Below are positions 1 to 8,040 of a stretch of 30,876 nt of DNA, one piece after another. How positions within the stretch are numbered: the stretch's first letter is position 1; the number at the start of each line of letters is the position of its first letter. Below the pieces are notes generated by a model. The model was given only the letters and a program-made list of their open reading frames with translations. It did no database searches and was not told the DNA's origin. Both the position numbers and the translations under genes were made by a program. This DNA is from Bacteroidales bacterium (GTDB lineage: Bacteria; Bacteroidota; Bacteroidia; Bacteroidales; WCHB1-69): assembly GCA_031272415.1 (NCBI GenBank), contig JAISTU010000158.1:1-30876 (forward strand), written 5' to 3'.

Positions 1-128
1 GCCGCATGAATGACAAAATATTGCTTAGAATCAATCAAATCAGCCAATTCATTGTGCAACCTTTCTGTTGCATCTATCATATAATGTTCGTCCTCTCTGC
101 AAGGACCTGCTATGTTAAATTTTCGCAT
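1..128 (-). CDS. AAA-type ATP-binding protein, N-terminal fragment
   Basis: Reading the minus strand from the ATG at 128-126 gives 42 codons open to the window edge. The protein starts MRKFNIAGPC, continues with EDEHYMIDATERL and reaches QYFVIHA at the edge. From memory, bacterial ATP-binding proteins with this start (FN.AGPC..EHYM...YF.IHAARQ.GKTT) have a Walker A motif immediately after the point where the window ends. The P-loop itself is therefore not visible, so ATP binding is inferred from the family. A -7 box lies 28 bases upstream, which supports this start. The family is common and scattered in Bacteroidota, and its function is unclear; some members carry a nuclease-like C-terminal domain. 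Only the first 40 or so residues are here, so the call rests on a short conserved stretch. Confidence 0.6.
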   Translation of the reverse strand, partial: MRKFNIAGPCREDEHYMIDATERLHNELADLIDSKQYFVIHA

Positions 129-155
129 AATGTCTTACTTTCTTTTTATACAACG

Positions 156-163
156 CAAAAATA
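156..163 (-). promoter_or_regulatory. -7 box for the AAA-type ATPase gene
   Basis: The minus strand reads TATTTTTG, matching the Bacteroidota -7 consensus TAnnTTTG. Transcription would start near 150, about 22 bases before the ATG at 128. The -33 region is only a T-rich tract, so this is a moderate call. Confidence 0.4.
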
Positions 164-206
164 GACAAATTATTGTGTTAATAAAAATTTAAAGACTGTA
201 ATTTTT

Positions 207-247
207 CTCCAATTTTAGAACAATTTTATCCCAAAATGCAAAAAAAT
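207..247 (-). repeat. Dispersed intergenic repeat, copy 1
   Basis: The minus strand reads TTTTTTGCATTTT, then GATAAAATTGTTC, then TAAAATTGGAG. The same order of blocks recurs at 6537-6577 (+), 6640-6677 (-) and 26994-27034 (+). The shared core is GTTCTAAAATTGGA preceded by ATAAA and TTTTTTGCATTTT. This copy lies 9 bases past the tsaD stop codon. Confidence 0.75.
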
Positions 248-250
248 AAC

Positions 251-285
251 AACTCTCAGCTCTCCACTTTCAACTCTCCACTTTT
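251..285 (-). repeat. Short tandem repeat overlapping the tsaD 3' end
   Basis: On the minus strand, AAAGTGGAGAG occurs twice in tandem, separated by TTG and followed by CTGAGAG. Similar GAG-TGTAGAG elements are seen at 6500-6530, 26965-26983 and 29854-29882. This element crosses the tsaD stop codon at 256-258 and encodes the last residues of TsaD (KSGELKVES). Confidence 0.65.
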
Positions 286-1290
286 ATACCGTGTATATGG
301 TACTAAATTCCAATCGGCAAAGTCTTTTTGCAAATATTGGAAATAGGCAGCAATTCCTATCATGGCGGCATTGTCTGTACTTAATTGTAAATCAGGAACA
401 TATAAGTTCCAATGGTACTTAACAGATAAATCTTTCATGCTTTGTTGAAGACACGAATTGGCAGAAACACCGCCTGCAAGTGCTATTTCTTTGATATTCA
501 ATGCTTTAGATGCTTTTATCAATTTATCTGTCAAAGAAAGAATAATCTGCTTTTGAAAAGAGGCACACAAATCATTGAGATTTTCTTTGATAAAATTAGG
601 ATTTTGTCGCAAATTATCCCGCAAAAAGTACAAAAAAGAAGTTTTTAAACCACTAAAACTGTAATCAAAGCCTTGCATTTGTGCTTTTGCGAACATAAAA
701 GCGTCAGGATTACCTGTTTTTGCCAATTTATCAACAATGGGACCACCCGGATACGGTAGTCCCAATATTTTGGCGGCTTTATCAAACGTTTCACCTGCTG
801 CATCATCTATCGTATGCCCAATCAGTTGCATATCAAAGTAACTATTTACCTTCATAATTTGCGTATGACCGCCTGAAACGCAAAGTACCAAAAAAGGAAA
901 TTGAGGCTGTGGTGATTTTTTTTCTATAAAATGCGACAAAATATGTCCCCGCAAGTGGTCTGTGGCTATCAAAGGTATTTTCAACGCAAATGCCATCGCT
1001 TTGGCAAACGAAAGCCCTACCAAAAGGGAGCCTGACAAACCCGGTCCTGCGGTTACGGCTATGGCGGACAAATCTTTGAGCATAAGAGAGGCTTTTTTGA
1101 GTGCCGTTTCTACCACAACAACAATATTTTGTTGATGTGCACGCGAGGCTAATTCAGGTACAACACCCCCGTAAGCGGCATGAACTGCCTGATTTGCAAT
1201 CACATTGGAAAGCAAAGTAGTATTTCTCAATACCGCAGCCGAAGTATCATCACAGGACGATTCTATGGCTAATATATTTACTTCTGGCAT
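256..1290 (-). CDS. tsaD: tRNA N6-adenosine threonylcarbamoyltransferase TsaD
   Basis: TsaD transfers the threonylcarbamoyl group from threonylcarbamoyl-AMP to A37 of tRNAs that read ANN codons, working in the cytoplasm with TsaB and TsaE. The 344-residue protein has the usual length and landmarks: the ASKHA-type opening NILAIESSCDDTS (5-17), YGGVVPELASRAH (40-52), the metal-binding pair H112 and H116 in DHLRGH, VSGGHTQI, GGPIVDKLA, SFSGLKTSF, LAGGVSANSCL and a late STDNAAMIG motif. The ATG at 1290 lies inside the end of the upstream secreted-protein gene (13-bp overlap), which suggests translational coupling. The conserved protein seems to end near VPYTRY. The final nine residues are encoded by an intergenic-type repeat, so the C-terminus is probably an accretion. 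Neither tsaB nor tsaE is in the window. Confidence 0.96.
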   Translation of the reverse strand: MPEVNILAIESSCDDTSAAVLRNTTLLSNVIANQAVHAAYGGVVPELASRAHQQNIVVVVETALKKASLMLKDLSAIAVTAGPGLSGSLLVGLSFAKAMAFALKIPLIATDHLRGHILSHFIEKKSPQPQFPFLVLCVSGGHTQIMKVNSYFDMQLIGHTIDDAAGETFDKAAKILGLPYPGGPIVDKLAKTGNPDAFMFAKAQMQGFDYSFSGLKTSFLYFLRDNLRQNPNFIKENLNDLCASFQKQIILSLTDKLIKASKALNIKEIALAGGVSANSCLQQSMKDLSVKYHWNLYVPDLQLSTDNAAMIGIAAYFQYLQKDFADWNLVPYTRYKSGELKVES

Positions 1291-3701
1291 TCGGCACAGA
1301 TAATATCTTTAACTGCCAAATGTTCCCTTGCTATGACGGAATATTTACGTATCTGCTCACAAAAACGAGTCCGATTTTTCTGAGATGCTAATTTACATGC
1401 CTTCACAAATTTGCCGGACATAATAGACTCAATATCATAACTATACAAATTTAAATAGGTAAAAATGTAATCCTCACTTATGGCAGGATTTTCAATATAA
1501 GGGTCTAAAATAGTGCGTGCAAATGCAAAATCACCATAATTCATAAATGTAGCCGCCACTTCATACGCTTTTTGCCAATTATCTACAGTCGGCAACGCAA
1601 TTTCACGTATAATATCATAAGTGGCATCTTTTTGTGTTTGGTCTTGTATATCATTGGAATTAAGATAATCCAACACTTTGTATTGAAATGCTACATTGAC
1701 CGTATTGACCTTGTTCGGATAGGCAGACCCGACTTGCGAACGATAGGCACTGTTGATTTTGTTTTGTGTAGTGGTAATGTCTTTGGATGACGTAATTTCT
1801 TGATTCACAATTGATGCCGAAACTGCATTAAAATCAGCAATTTGATTACGCTTATCCAAACCTGCAAACGAAATCACTTTATCGTTTTCATTTTCAGACA
1901 AACCGCCACTAAACAATGACAACATATAATATTTATTGGTCAAAAACGGTAAATTTTTCGCATTTTCGGGTATCACCAAATTTTCAATCAATTGTCGATT
2001 GGTAAATTTGCCATCTTCAACCTGCTTAATCATATATTTTTCAATAGCAAATGCCAACGGCAAATCACCCGCAGCAAAGGTTCTGTTGAATTTATTGGTA
2101 ACAAATTCTTGCTGATATTGTTCGCTTACATCATAAGTTACCTGCATAACAATGTGTGCAAAGCGATGCTTGGAAAGAATAGGTTCCAAATTTTTACGAG
2201 TACGTGAATTGTTAAGTGCTTGTTTTACAGACTCTTTGCTTTGAGTTGCATATTCTTTATAAGGTGTATTGGCAACATCTTTAACAAATAAATCCCAACT
2301 GTCATTTTGATACAAAGAATAAGGTATATTTCCTTTATTTTGTATGGTTTTCATTGCATTAACTATACTTTCGGCACGTTTTTTCTGCAATTCTAAATTG
2401 GTTTGTTCGCTGCCCTCCAAAGAAGTGTAAGATGTAATTTTAATGGTGTCAATCACAAAGCGAGATTCTTTGAGAGCATCTATAAACGGCTGAATATCAG
2501 ACGCTTCATATACATATTTACTTTGGTCAAAAGGCACTTTAAATTCCAAAGTGGCTTTTTCGGCAACAGGAACATAGTTTATCGTGGTTTTAATGGCTGT
2601 TAAATCAGGCACTAAACCCGTTTTTCCACTGTAATTGAGTGAAGGCTGTTCGACCACCGTTTTGACCAGCGTTCGGCAAACATGTTTATCTTTTATCAAT
2701 ATCAAATTGACATCAAATGCTCCGCTAACAGTCGCAGGAACGCTTGTTAAAAACACTTTCACCGACTTGTCTTTGGGGTCTTTGTTTTCATTCTTTTTGA
2801 TTAACTTGCTGTATTTAAACCATTTAGGCATAATACCTCTGTTGTAGTAATTATGATTAACATCATTGGCTCCATTGCACGGGAATTGCGAATGTTGCAC
2901 AATATCAATGGCAATTCCGTCTTTGTTTTTGCCAATTAACTTTCTCAAATCCTTAACATTAGGATGTTCAAAATAAATATCAAAACCTCTGACAATAACA
3001 TATTGTTGCATCAATTCCACTCCACGCACATTGCATTTTTTGCATGATTTTTCATCATACGGTTTCAAACCGTAAGATTTACGCGTATAAGTTGTATTTT
3101 TATAGGTAATATCGCCCTTTTGAAATGACAAATCATTGCCCAATACCAAAGATGTATACACATTTTTATTGTACGCATCTACATTGTTGCCAATTCCCAT
3201 GCAAGTGAATTGTTTATCCAACAAAATAGTTTCTGTTTTTTTGTTTTTGAGCAATGAAAGTACAATTTCATAAGAAAGGTCAAGGTAAGTATAAACTTCG
3301 TTTCCTTTTGTTGCTTTTGCTCTGGTAATCAGTTCATTAACAATTTTAGAGCCTCCTGCTGCCACCGACCTCATGGGTGCTGTTTTCTGGCTTGCAACTA
3401 CATTTTCGGACGTTTTTTCTTCCTTTTTTGCCATAAATTCAGATTGAAAACGAGCCGCATTGCTCAACGTATCACTCAAAAAGAGCGGGTCTGCAAAGTT
3501 ATACTTCATTCTCGCCAAATTTACAACACTTAACACGCACGCATCCAATATATCAGGGTCGTACTCCAAAGGGTTGAAATTCCTATTGTACTCTTCTTTT
3601 ACTTGCAACGAAGATACATCAAAATCGGTGTAAGTTTGTTGCGCAAAACCGTTCATCGTTGCCGCAAATAACAAAATTGCTGCAAATTTTCTATTTTTCA
3701 T
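1278..3701 (-). CDS. Secreted protein with CAP-like and OmpA-like regions
   Basis: The start chosen is the ATG at 3701 because it opens directly into a signal peptide (MKNRKFAAILLFAATMNGFA, then QQ). An in-frame ATG six codons earlier (3719) is possible but adds polar residues before the signal. Residues about 45-190 resemble a CAP/SCP domain: VVNLARMKY, then LSDTLSNAARFQSEFMA, and later GIGNNV followed by VYTSLVLGN. Residues about 385-450 resemble an OmpA C-terminal peptidoglycan-binding domain: the EFKVPFDQSKY start, ITSYTSLEGSE, then NLELQKKRAESIVNAM. The C-terminal third is unassigned and ends with two cysteine pairs' worth of residues (RFCEQ and ICAECQK). I see no T9SS sorting domain, so a periplasmic or outer-membrane-attached protein is likely. 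It overlaps tsaD by 13 bp, which implies one transcript. The domain calls are by eye; neither is certain. Confidence 0.7.
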   Translation of the reverse strand: MKNRKFAAILLFAATMNGFAQQTYTDFDVSSLQVKEEYNRNFNPLEYDPDILDACVLSVVNLARMKYNFADPLFLSDTLSNAARFQSEFMAKKEEKTSENVVASQKTAPMRSVAAGGSKIVNELITRAKATKGNEVYTYLDLSYEIVLSLLKNKKTETILLDKQFTCMGIGNNVDAYNKNVYTSLVLGNDLSFQKGDITYKNTTYTRKSYGLKPYDEKSCKKCNVRGVELMQQYVIVRGFDIYFEHPNVKDLRKLIGKNKDGIAIDIVQHSQFPCNGANDVNHNYYNRGIMPKWFKYSKLIKKNENKDPKDKSVKVFLTSVPATVSGAFDVNLILIKDKHVCRTLVKTVVEQPSLNYSGKTGLVPDLTAIKTTINYVPVAEKATLEFKVPFDQSKYVYEASDIQPFIDALKESRFVIDTIKITSYTSLEGSEQTNLELQKKRAESIVNAMKTIQNKGNIPYSLYQNDSWDLFVKDVANTPYKEYATQSKESVKQALNNSRTRKNLEPILSKHRFAHIVMQVTYDVSEQYQQEFVTNKFNRTFAAGDLPLAFAIEKYMIKQVEDGKFTNRQLIENLVIPENAKNLPFLTNKYYMLSLFSGGLSENENDKVISFAGLDKRNQIADFNAVSASIVNQEITSSKDITTTQNKINSAYRSQVGSAYPNKVNTVNVAFQYKVLDYLNSNDIQDQTQKDATYDIIREIALPTVDNWQKAYEVAATFMNYGDFAFARTILDPYIENPAISEDYIFTYLNLYSYDIESIMSGKFVKACKLASQKNRTRFCEQIRKYSVIAREHLAVKDIICAECQK

Positions 3702-3775
3702 ACACGAACTTAAACTCATAAATATCTACCATTTAAGGATTTCTATCAAAAATCTAATTTATAATTCAATAAATG

Positions 3776-3783
3776 CAAAATTA
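3776..3783 (-). promoter_or_regulatory. -7 box for the CAP/OmpA-tsaD operon
   Basis: The minus strand reads TAATTTTG, preceded by AAAAAAAAGTG. The same A-run plus GTG context precedes the boxes at 22296, 25982 and 26020. Transcription would start near 3770, about 68 bases before the preferred start codon. Confidence 0.5.
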
Positions 3784-3875
3784 CACTTTTTTTTGGATTT
3801 ATGGATAATTTTGAAAAAATAATTATTTTTATCTCTCCATTTTTTAATTTTTAATTTTTAATTGAAGAATTTGTG

Positions 3876-3883
3876 TATCTTTG
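3876..3883 (+). promoter_or_regulatory. -7 box for the DUF1573-cysS operon
   Basis: TATCTTTG, preceded by TTTTTAATTG and AATTTGTG. The same arrangement recurs at 6763-6770 (+) and, on the minus strand, at 22296-22303 and 27752-27759. Its position downstream of the first in-frame ATG (3862) argues that translation starts at 3916. Confidence 0.6.
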
Positions 3884-3915
3884 TAAATTCATTATTTAAT
3901 TATTTTAGTTGTATT

Positions 3916-4998
3916 ATGAAAAAAATATTGTTAATAGTTTGTGTATCAATAATTTATGGATATTCACAAGGACAGATAATACATTTTGAAAAAACAGTAC
4001 ATGATTTTTCAAATATAAAAGAAGCAGACGGTGCAGTGAGTTGTGAATTTGCGTATGAAAATAGTTCTAAAAAAATGGATGCTTTTTTGACGCATATTCC
4101 TAATGCTCCGCAAAGTGTTAAATTCGCTTGGAGTAGGGATTTGTTGCCGCCACAGGGGAAAGATGTTATCAAAATTACGTTTGACCCCAAAGGCATCAAT
4201 GGCAATTTTTCGTACTCTTTTGATGTGATTTTCAGGGAAAAAGACAAGGATGTAACCTATCCGCTGACCATCAAAGGTAATGTTACGCCGCGTCCCAAAA
4301 CGGCACAAGAATTGTATCCGATGAAAGAGGGCAATTTGCGTTACAAATCCAATTATGTTCGTTATGAAAATGCACATCCGAATTTGGTGAAACAAGATAC
4401 ATTCTTTTTCTACAATGAATGGGATAGAAACATGAAATTTACATATTCACCGCCTCCAAGACCTGTGGAATCTATTGAGTTTCTGTATCTTACACCGGAA
4501 TTAAAGCCAATGGAAGGAGGCTTTTTGGTCTTCAAATTCAATGCAGGAAAAGAAAATGAATGGGGAACTTTTATGGAAAAAATAATTATACAATCTACTG
4601 ATAGTCTGCGTCCTACAAAAACTTTTTATATTTCGGGAGAAAAATTTGACGACTTTGGCAGTTGGACAACCGAACAAAAAGAAAATGCACCCAAAATTGA
4701 AGTGCTTTCACCCGATTATAATTTTCAAACCATAAAAGCAGGCGAAAAAGTAGAGCATGTGTATGTAGTCAAAAATATAGGGAAAAGTCCGCTCATATTG
4801 CGTAAATTAAAGTCTTCATGCAGTTGTACGGCTACGCAGCCCGACAAAACGGAACTGCAACCAAACGAAGAAACTACGATTAAGGCAATCTTTAACACGC
4901 ATGGAAAACAGGGACAGCAAACCCGCACAATTGATATTATCAGCAATGACCCTACACGTCCTAAATTAACATTGAAAATTATCGGCAATCTCAATTAA
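3916..4998 (+). CDS. Secreted DUF1573 domain protein
   Basis: This is a 360-residue exported protein. The start at 3916 opens a signal peptide (MKKILLIVCVSIIYGYSQGQ); an upstream in-frame ATG at 3862 precedes the promoter -7 box and is rejected. Residues about 260-358 form a typical DUF1573 domain, an immunoglobulin-like beta fold: FQTIKAGEKVEHVYVVKNIG, PLILRKLKSSCSCTATQP, ETTIKAIFNTHGKQG, then IISNDPTRPKLTLKIIG. Residues about 20-130 look like a diverged copy of the same fold (FEKTVHDFSNIKEADGAVSC). The SCSC cysteine pair near residue 300 is a family hallmark. The gene ends 4 bases before cysS, so the two are almost certainly co-transcribed. The molecular role is not known to me; DUF1573 proteins are abundant in Bacteroidota and are thought to act at the cell surface or periplasm. 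Confidence 0.85.
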   Translation: MKKILLIVCVSIIYGYSQGQIIHFEKTVHDFSNIKEADGAVSCEFAYENSSKKMDAFLTHIPNAPQSVKFAWSRDLLPPQGKDVIKITFDPKGINGNFSYSFDVIFREKDKDVTYPLTIKGNVTPRPKTAQELYPMKEGNLRYKSNYVRYENAHPNLVKQDTFFFYNEWDRNMKFTYSPPPRPVESIEFLYLTPELKPMEGGFLVFKFNAGKENEWGTFMEKIIIQSTDSLRPTKTFYISGEKFDDFGSWTTEQKENAPKIEVLSPDYNFQTIKAGEKVEHVYVVKNIGKSPLILRKLKSSCSCTATQPDKTELQPNEETTIKAIFNTHGKQGQQTRTIDIISNDPTRPKLTLKIIGNLN

Positions 4999-5002
4999 AA
5001 AA

Positions 5003-6481
5003 ATGTCTATAAAAGAAAATAATTTATTCATCCACAACACATTAAGCAGAAAAAAAGAACGTTTTGAGCCACTTAATCCCCCTTTTGTTGGGATGTACGT
5101 TTGCGGTCCGACTGTTTATGGCGAACCTCATTTGGGACATGCGCGCCCGGGTGTAGTTTTTGACTTGCTATTCAGATATTTAAAGTATTTGGGGTACAAA
5201 GTTCGTTACGTGAGAAATATCACCGATGTCGGGCATTTGGAAAATGATGCCGATGAGGGTGAGGATAAGATTGCAAAAAAAGCGCGTTTGGAGCAATTAG
5301 AACCTATGGAAGTGGCTCAATATTATACAAATATGTATCATTGGGCAATGGACGCACTCAATGTTTGTCCGCCGAGTATAGAGCCACATGCGAGCGGACA
5401 TATTATCGAACAAATGGAAGTTGTGAAGAAAATTTTGGATGCAGGATATGCCTATATATCAGATGGTTCTGTATATTTTGACGTGGAAAAATATGCTACC
5501 CATTTTCATTATGGAGTGCTTTCGGGTCGCAAAGTGGATGAACTTTTGTCGGCAACACGGGACTTGGACGGACAAAGTGAAAAGCGAAATCCTGCCGATT
5601 TTGCCCTCTGGAAAAAAGCATCACCTACACATATTATGAAGTGGAAATCGCCTTGGAGTGAAGGCTTTCCAGGCTGGCATTTGGAGTGTACTGCCATGAG
5701 TAACAAGTATTTAGGCAAAACGTTTGACATACATGGAGGCGGTTTGGATTTGCTTTTCCCCCACCACGAAGCCGAAATTTGTCAAAATAGAATCGCCAAC
5801 GACACGGACTCGGTCAAATATTGGATACATAACAATATGATTACCATTGACGGACAAAAAATGGGCAAATCGTTGGGCAATTTTATTACATTGAATGAGT
5901 TTTTTACAGGCACACATTCCTCTCTTAATCAAGCATTTACGCCAATGACCATACGTTTTTTTATCCTTCAGGCACATTATCGTAGCACGCTTGATTTTTC
6001 AAATGATGCTTTGCTGGCGGCTCAAAAAGGAATGCAAAAATTGTTTGCAGCATACAATCTTATTGCAAAATTAAAACCGTCAGATAATTCGCAAACGTCT
6101 GTTAATCAACTGTTTATAAATTCTTTATCTGCAATGGATGACGATTTTAATTCGCCCATTGTGATTGCGCAACTTTTTGAGGCTGCACGAATTATCAATC
6201 AGGCAAATGACGGAAATTTGTCTTTGTCAAAAGAAAATATTAACGATTTGAAAAATTTGTTTGACATCTTTTTGTTTGATATTTTAGGAATGAAACAAAA
6301 TGTTGAAAATCAAGCAAATAATAATATCGAAAATGATTTAATGCAGATTATTATTTCTTTGCGTCAAACCGCCAAATCGAACAAAGATTACGCCACTGCC
6401 GACAATATCCGCGATATGTTAGCCCAACTCGGTATCGTTCTCAAAGACACAAAAGATGGCGTAGAATGGAACCAAAAGTAA
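5003..6481 (+). CDS. cysS: Cysteinyl-tRNA synthetase
   Basis: A class I aminoacyl-tRNA synthetase that charges tRNA(Cys) with cysteine using ATP in the cytoplasm. The 492-residue length fits the bacterial family. The HIGH motif is HLGH at 43-46, in the context YVCGPTVYGEPHLGHARPG. C34, together with GWHLECTAMS and LLFPHHEAEICQ, supplies the expected zinc ligands that select cysteine. The KMSKS loop is present as KMGKSLGNF (286-294), with glycine in place of the first serine. The C-terminal region has the DALR-like helices and ends with NIRDMLAQLGIVLKDTKDGVEW, which matches the family end. Translation starts 4 bases after the DUF1573 gene stop codon, with no promoter between them. Downstream is a repeat-rich intergenic region and no clear simple terminator. 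Confidence 0.97.
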   Translation: MSIKENNLFIHNTLSRKKERFEPLNPPFVGMYVCGPTVYGEPHLGHARPGVVFDLLFRYLKYLGYKVRYVRNITDVGHLENDADEGEDKIAKKARLEQLEPMEVAQYYTNMYHWAMDALNVCPPSIEPHASGHIIEQMEVVKKILDAGYAYISDGSVYFDVEKYATHFHYGVLSGRKVDELLSATRDLDGQSEKRNPADFALWKKASPTHIMKWKSPWSEGFPGWHLECTAMSNKYLGKTFDIHGGGLDLLFPHHEAEICQNRIANDTDSVKYWIHNNMITIDGQKMGKSLGNFITLNEFFTGTHSSLNQAFTPMTIRFFILQAHYRSTLDFSNDALLAAQKGMQKLFAAYNLIAKLKPSDNSQTSVNQLFINSLSAMDDDFNSPIVIAQLFEAARIINQANDGNLSLSKENINDLKNLFDIFLFDILGMKQNVENQANNNIENDLMQIIISLRQTAKSNKDYATADNIRDMLAQLGIVLKDTKDGVEWNQK

Positions 6482-6499
6482 AGGGAGATTTTTAATTGA

Positions 6500-6530
6500 G
6501 CGTGCAGCGTGCAGAGTGTAGAGTGTAGAG
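6500..6530 (+). repeat. Tandem GCAGCGT / GAGTGTA element
   Basis: GCGTGCAGCGTGCA is followed by GAGTGTAGAGTGTAGAG, two short tandem units in a row. The second unit recurs at 26965-26983 and, in reverse, at 29854-29882 and 6711-6724. It lies 18 bases after the cysS stop codon. Confidence 0.65.
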
Positions 6531-6536
6531 ATTCTT

Positions 6537-6577
6537 TTTTTTTTGCATTTTCGCATAAATTTGTTCTAAAATTGGAG
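6537..6577 (+). repeat. Dispersed intergenic repeat, copy 2
   Basis: A T-run followed by GCATTTTCGCATAAATTT, then GTTCTAAAATTGGAGA. It pairs as an inverted repeat with copy 3 at 6640-6677, about 62 bases away. Confidence 0.75.
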
Positions 6578-6639
6578 AAACTTTCAACTCTCTACTCCCC
6601 TACCCTTTCACCCTTTTTGGGCAAAGCCTGCCAATTTTG

Positions 6640-6677
6640 TCTAATTTTAGAACGGTTTTATTCAAAAATGCAAAAAA
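6640..6677 (-). repeat. Dispersed intergenic repeat, copy 3 (inverted)
   Basis: On the minus strand it reads TTTTTTGCATTTTTGAATAA, then AACC, then GTTCTAAAATTAGACA. It differs from copy 2 at a handful of bases. The two copies could fold into one long stem in RNA or single-stranded DNA. Confidence 0.75.
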
Positions 6678-6762
6678 TAGAAAAATCTAAAATCTAAAAT
6701 CGTAAATCTTCCCTCTACACTCTGAAAAAAAAAGTTTTTAATTTTTAATTGACAAAATTGTG

Positions 6763-6770
6763 TATCTTTG
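6763..6770 (+). promoter_or_regulatory. -7 box for the GlmU-like/lipoprotein operon
   Basis: TATCTTTG, preceded by TTTTTAATTGACAAAATTG and TG. This is one of at least four near-identical extended promoters in the window. The start codon at 6817 is about 40 bases downstream of the expected transcription start. Confidence 0.6.
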
Positions 6771-6816
6771 CAAATTAGTAAGGATAATTTTAAGATAATA
6801 TTTTTATTTTGCACTG

Positions 6817-8002
6817 ATGAACATCGTTTTATTTGATGATATATATAGACAAAATATGTTGCCGCTGACTTATACACGTCCGCAGGCTGACATTAGAATT
6901 GGCATTTTGACTGTTCGTGAAAAATGGGAAAAATATCTGCATGCAAATATTTCTACCTATACGCGGGCGTATTTATCGCAAAAATTTCCAATGATAACGG
7001 GCAATCATAATCTTTTTATCGCAGCCTCTTACTGTCCCAATGAAGAATTGGTCAACACTTTGCTCAATCTTCAACCGGAACAATCGTTAATGCATGATAA
7101 TGAGGTAATTGCGCATTGTACTGAAACTGTTCCACGACATTTTGAAACTTATATCGGTGAGGAAGTGCTTGAGTATGAGGGTGAATGTACAACCGTCCGC
7201 CATTGTTGGGATATTTATGCGTTTAATGAAAAAGAAATACAAGCCGATTTTGAATTGCTCACAAAAGGACGTGTTTCTCAGCCCATTAGCCCTACCAATG
7301 CCGTTTTAGAGCCTCAAAATGTGTTCATAGAAGAAGGTGTTGAAATGGAATGTGCTATCATCAATGCAAAAAATGCAAAAGTATATATCGGTGAAAATGC
7401 GATAGTTATGGAAGGAACTACCGTGCGCGGCAGCATGGCATTGTGCGAGGGAGCACAATTGAAAATGGGAACAAAAATTTATGGGGCAACCACTATCGGA
7501 CCTTATTCCAAAGTGGGCGGTGAGATTGCCAATACGGTCATTTTTGGCTATTCCAACAAGGCTCATGACGGCTTTTTGGGCAATAGTGTGTTAGGAGAAT
7601 GGTGCAATTTGGGCGCCAATACCAACACATCCAATCTCAAAAATAATTATGAATTTGTACGCCTGTGGAATTATGCCAAAAAATCATTTGAAAAAACCAA
7701 TCAGCAATTTTGTGGCTTAATCATGGGCGACCATTCCAAAAGTGGCATTAGTGTAATGTTTAATACAGGTACGGTTGTTGGGGTATCTGCCAATGTGTTT
7801 GGGGCGGGTTATCAGCGCAATTTTTTCCCCTCATTTCATTGGGGAGGCGGTGTTGTGCCTATGCAAGATTACAAATTAGATGCAGCAATTGAGGTCGCAA
7901 AACGCGTTTATGAAAGACGAAATAAAAAATTTACCGATTTTGATAGCCAAATTTTGTATTCCGTCCATAATCTGACAGAAGAATTTAGAAAAATGGATAT
8001 AT

Positions 8003-8004
<2 letters not shown>
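6817..8004 (+). CDS. GlmU-like putative sugar nucleotidyltransferase
   Basis: The 395-residue protein resembles the Bacteroidota GlmU-family proteins annotated as putative sugar nucleotidyltransferases. The N-terminal part (about 1-150) opens MNIVLFDDIYRQNMLPLTYT and has RPQADIRIGILTVREKWEKY, which is the conserved start of this family and includes the R-P-x-x-D-I-R segment. The C-terminal part (about 165-340) shows imperfect hexapeptide repeats of a left-handed beta helix (VFIEEGVEMECAIINAKNAK, VYIGENAIVMEGTTVRGS, KIYGATTIGPYSKVGGEIAN), typical of acyltransferase or trimerisation domains. GEWCNLGANTNTSNLKNNY is also characteristic. The substrate is not evident from sequence. The ATG at 6817 follows a strong promoter. 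The downstream lipoprotein gene begins 35 bases after the stop codon and is probably co-transcribed. Confidence 0.85.

Positions 8005-8039
<35 letters not shown>

Positions 8040-8040
<1 letters not shown>

Larger units (their letters stand above)
6482..6816. other. Repeat-rich intergenic region between cysS and the GlmU-like gene
   Basis: There is no convincing gene in these 335 bases. The region holds a GAGTGTAGAG-type tandem element (6500-6530), two copies of the dispersed repeat facing each other (6537-6577 and 6640-6677), two more short CTCTACAC/CTCTACTC elements (about 6583-6597 and 6711-6724), and the promoter for the next gene. Short open frames here are low-complexity and run through the repeats. 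Confidence 0.7.

Noticed and set aside
3862..3915. Upstream ATG as the start of the DUF1573 protein
   Set aside because: It precedes the -7 box at 3876-3883 and would put extra residues before a clear signal peptide.
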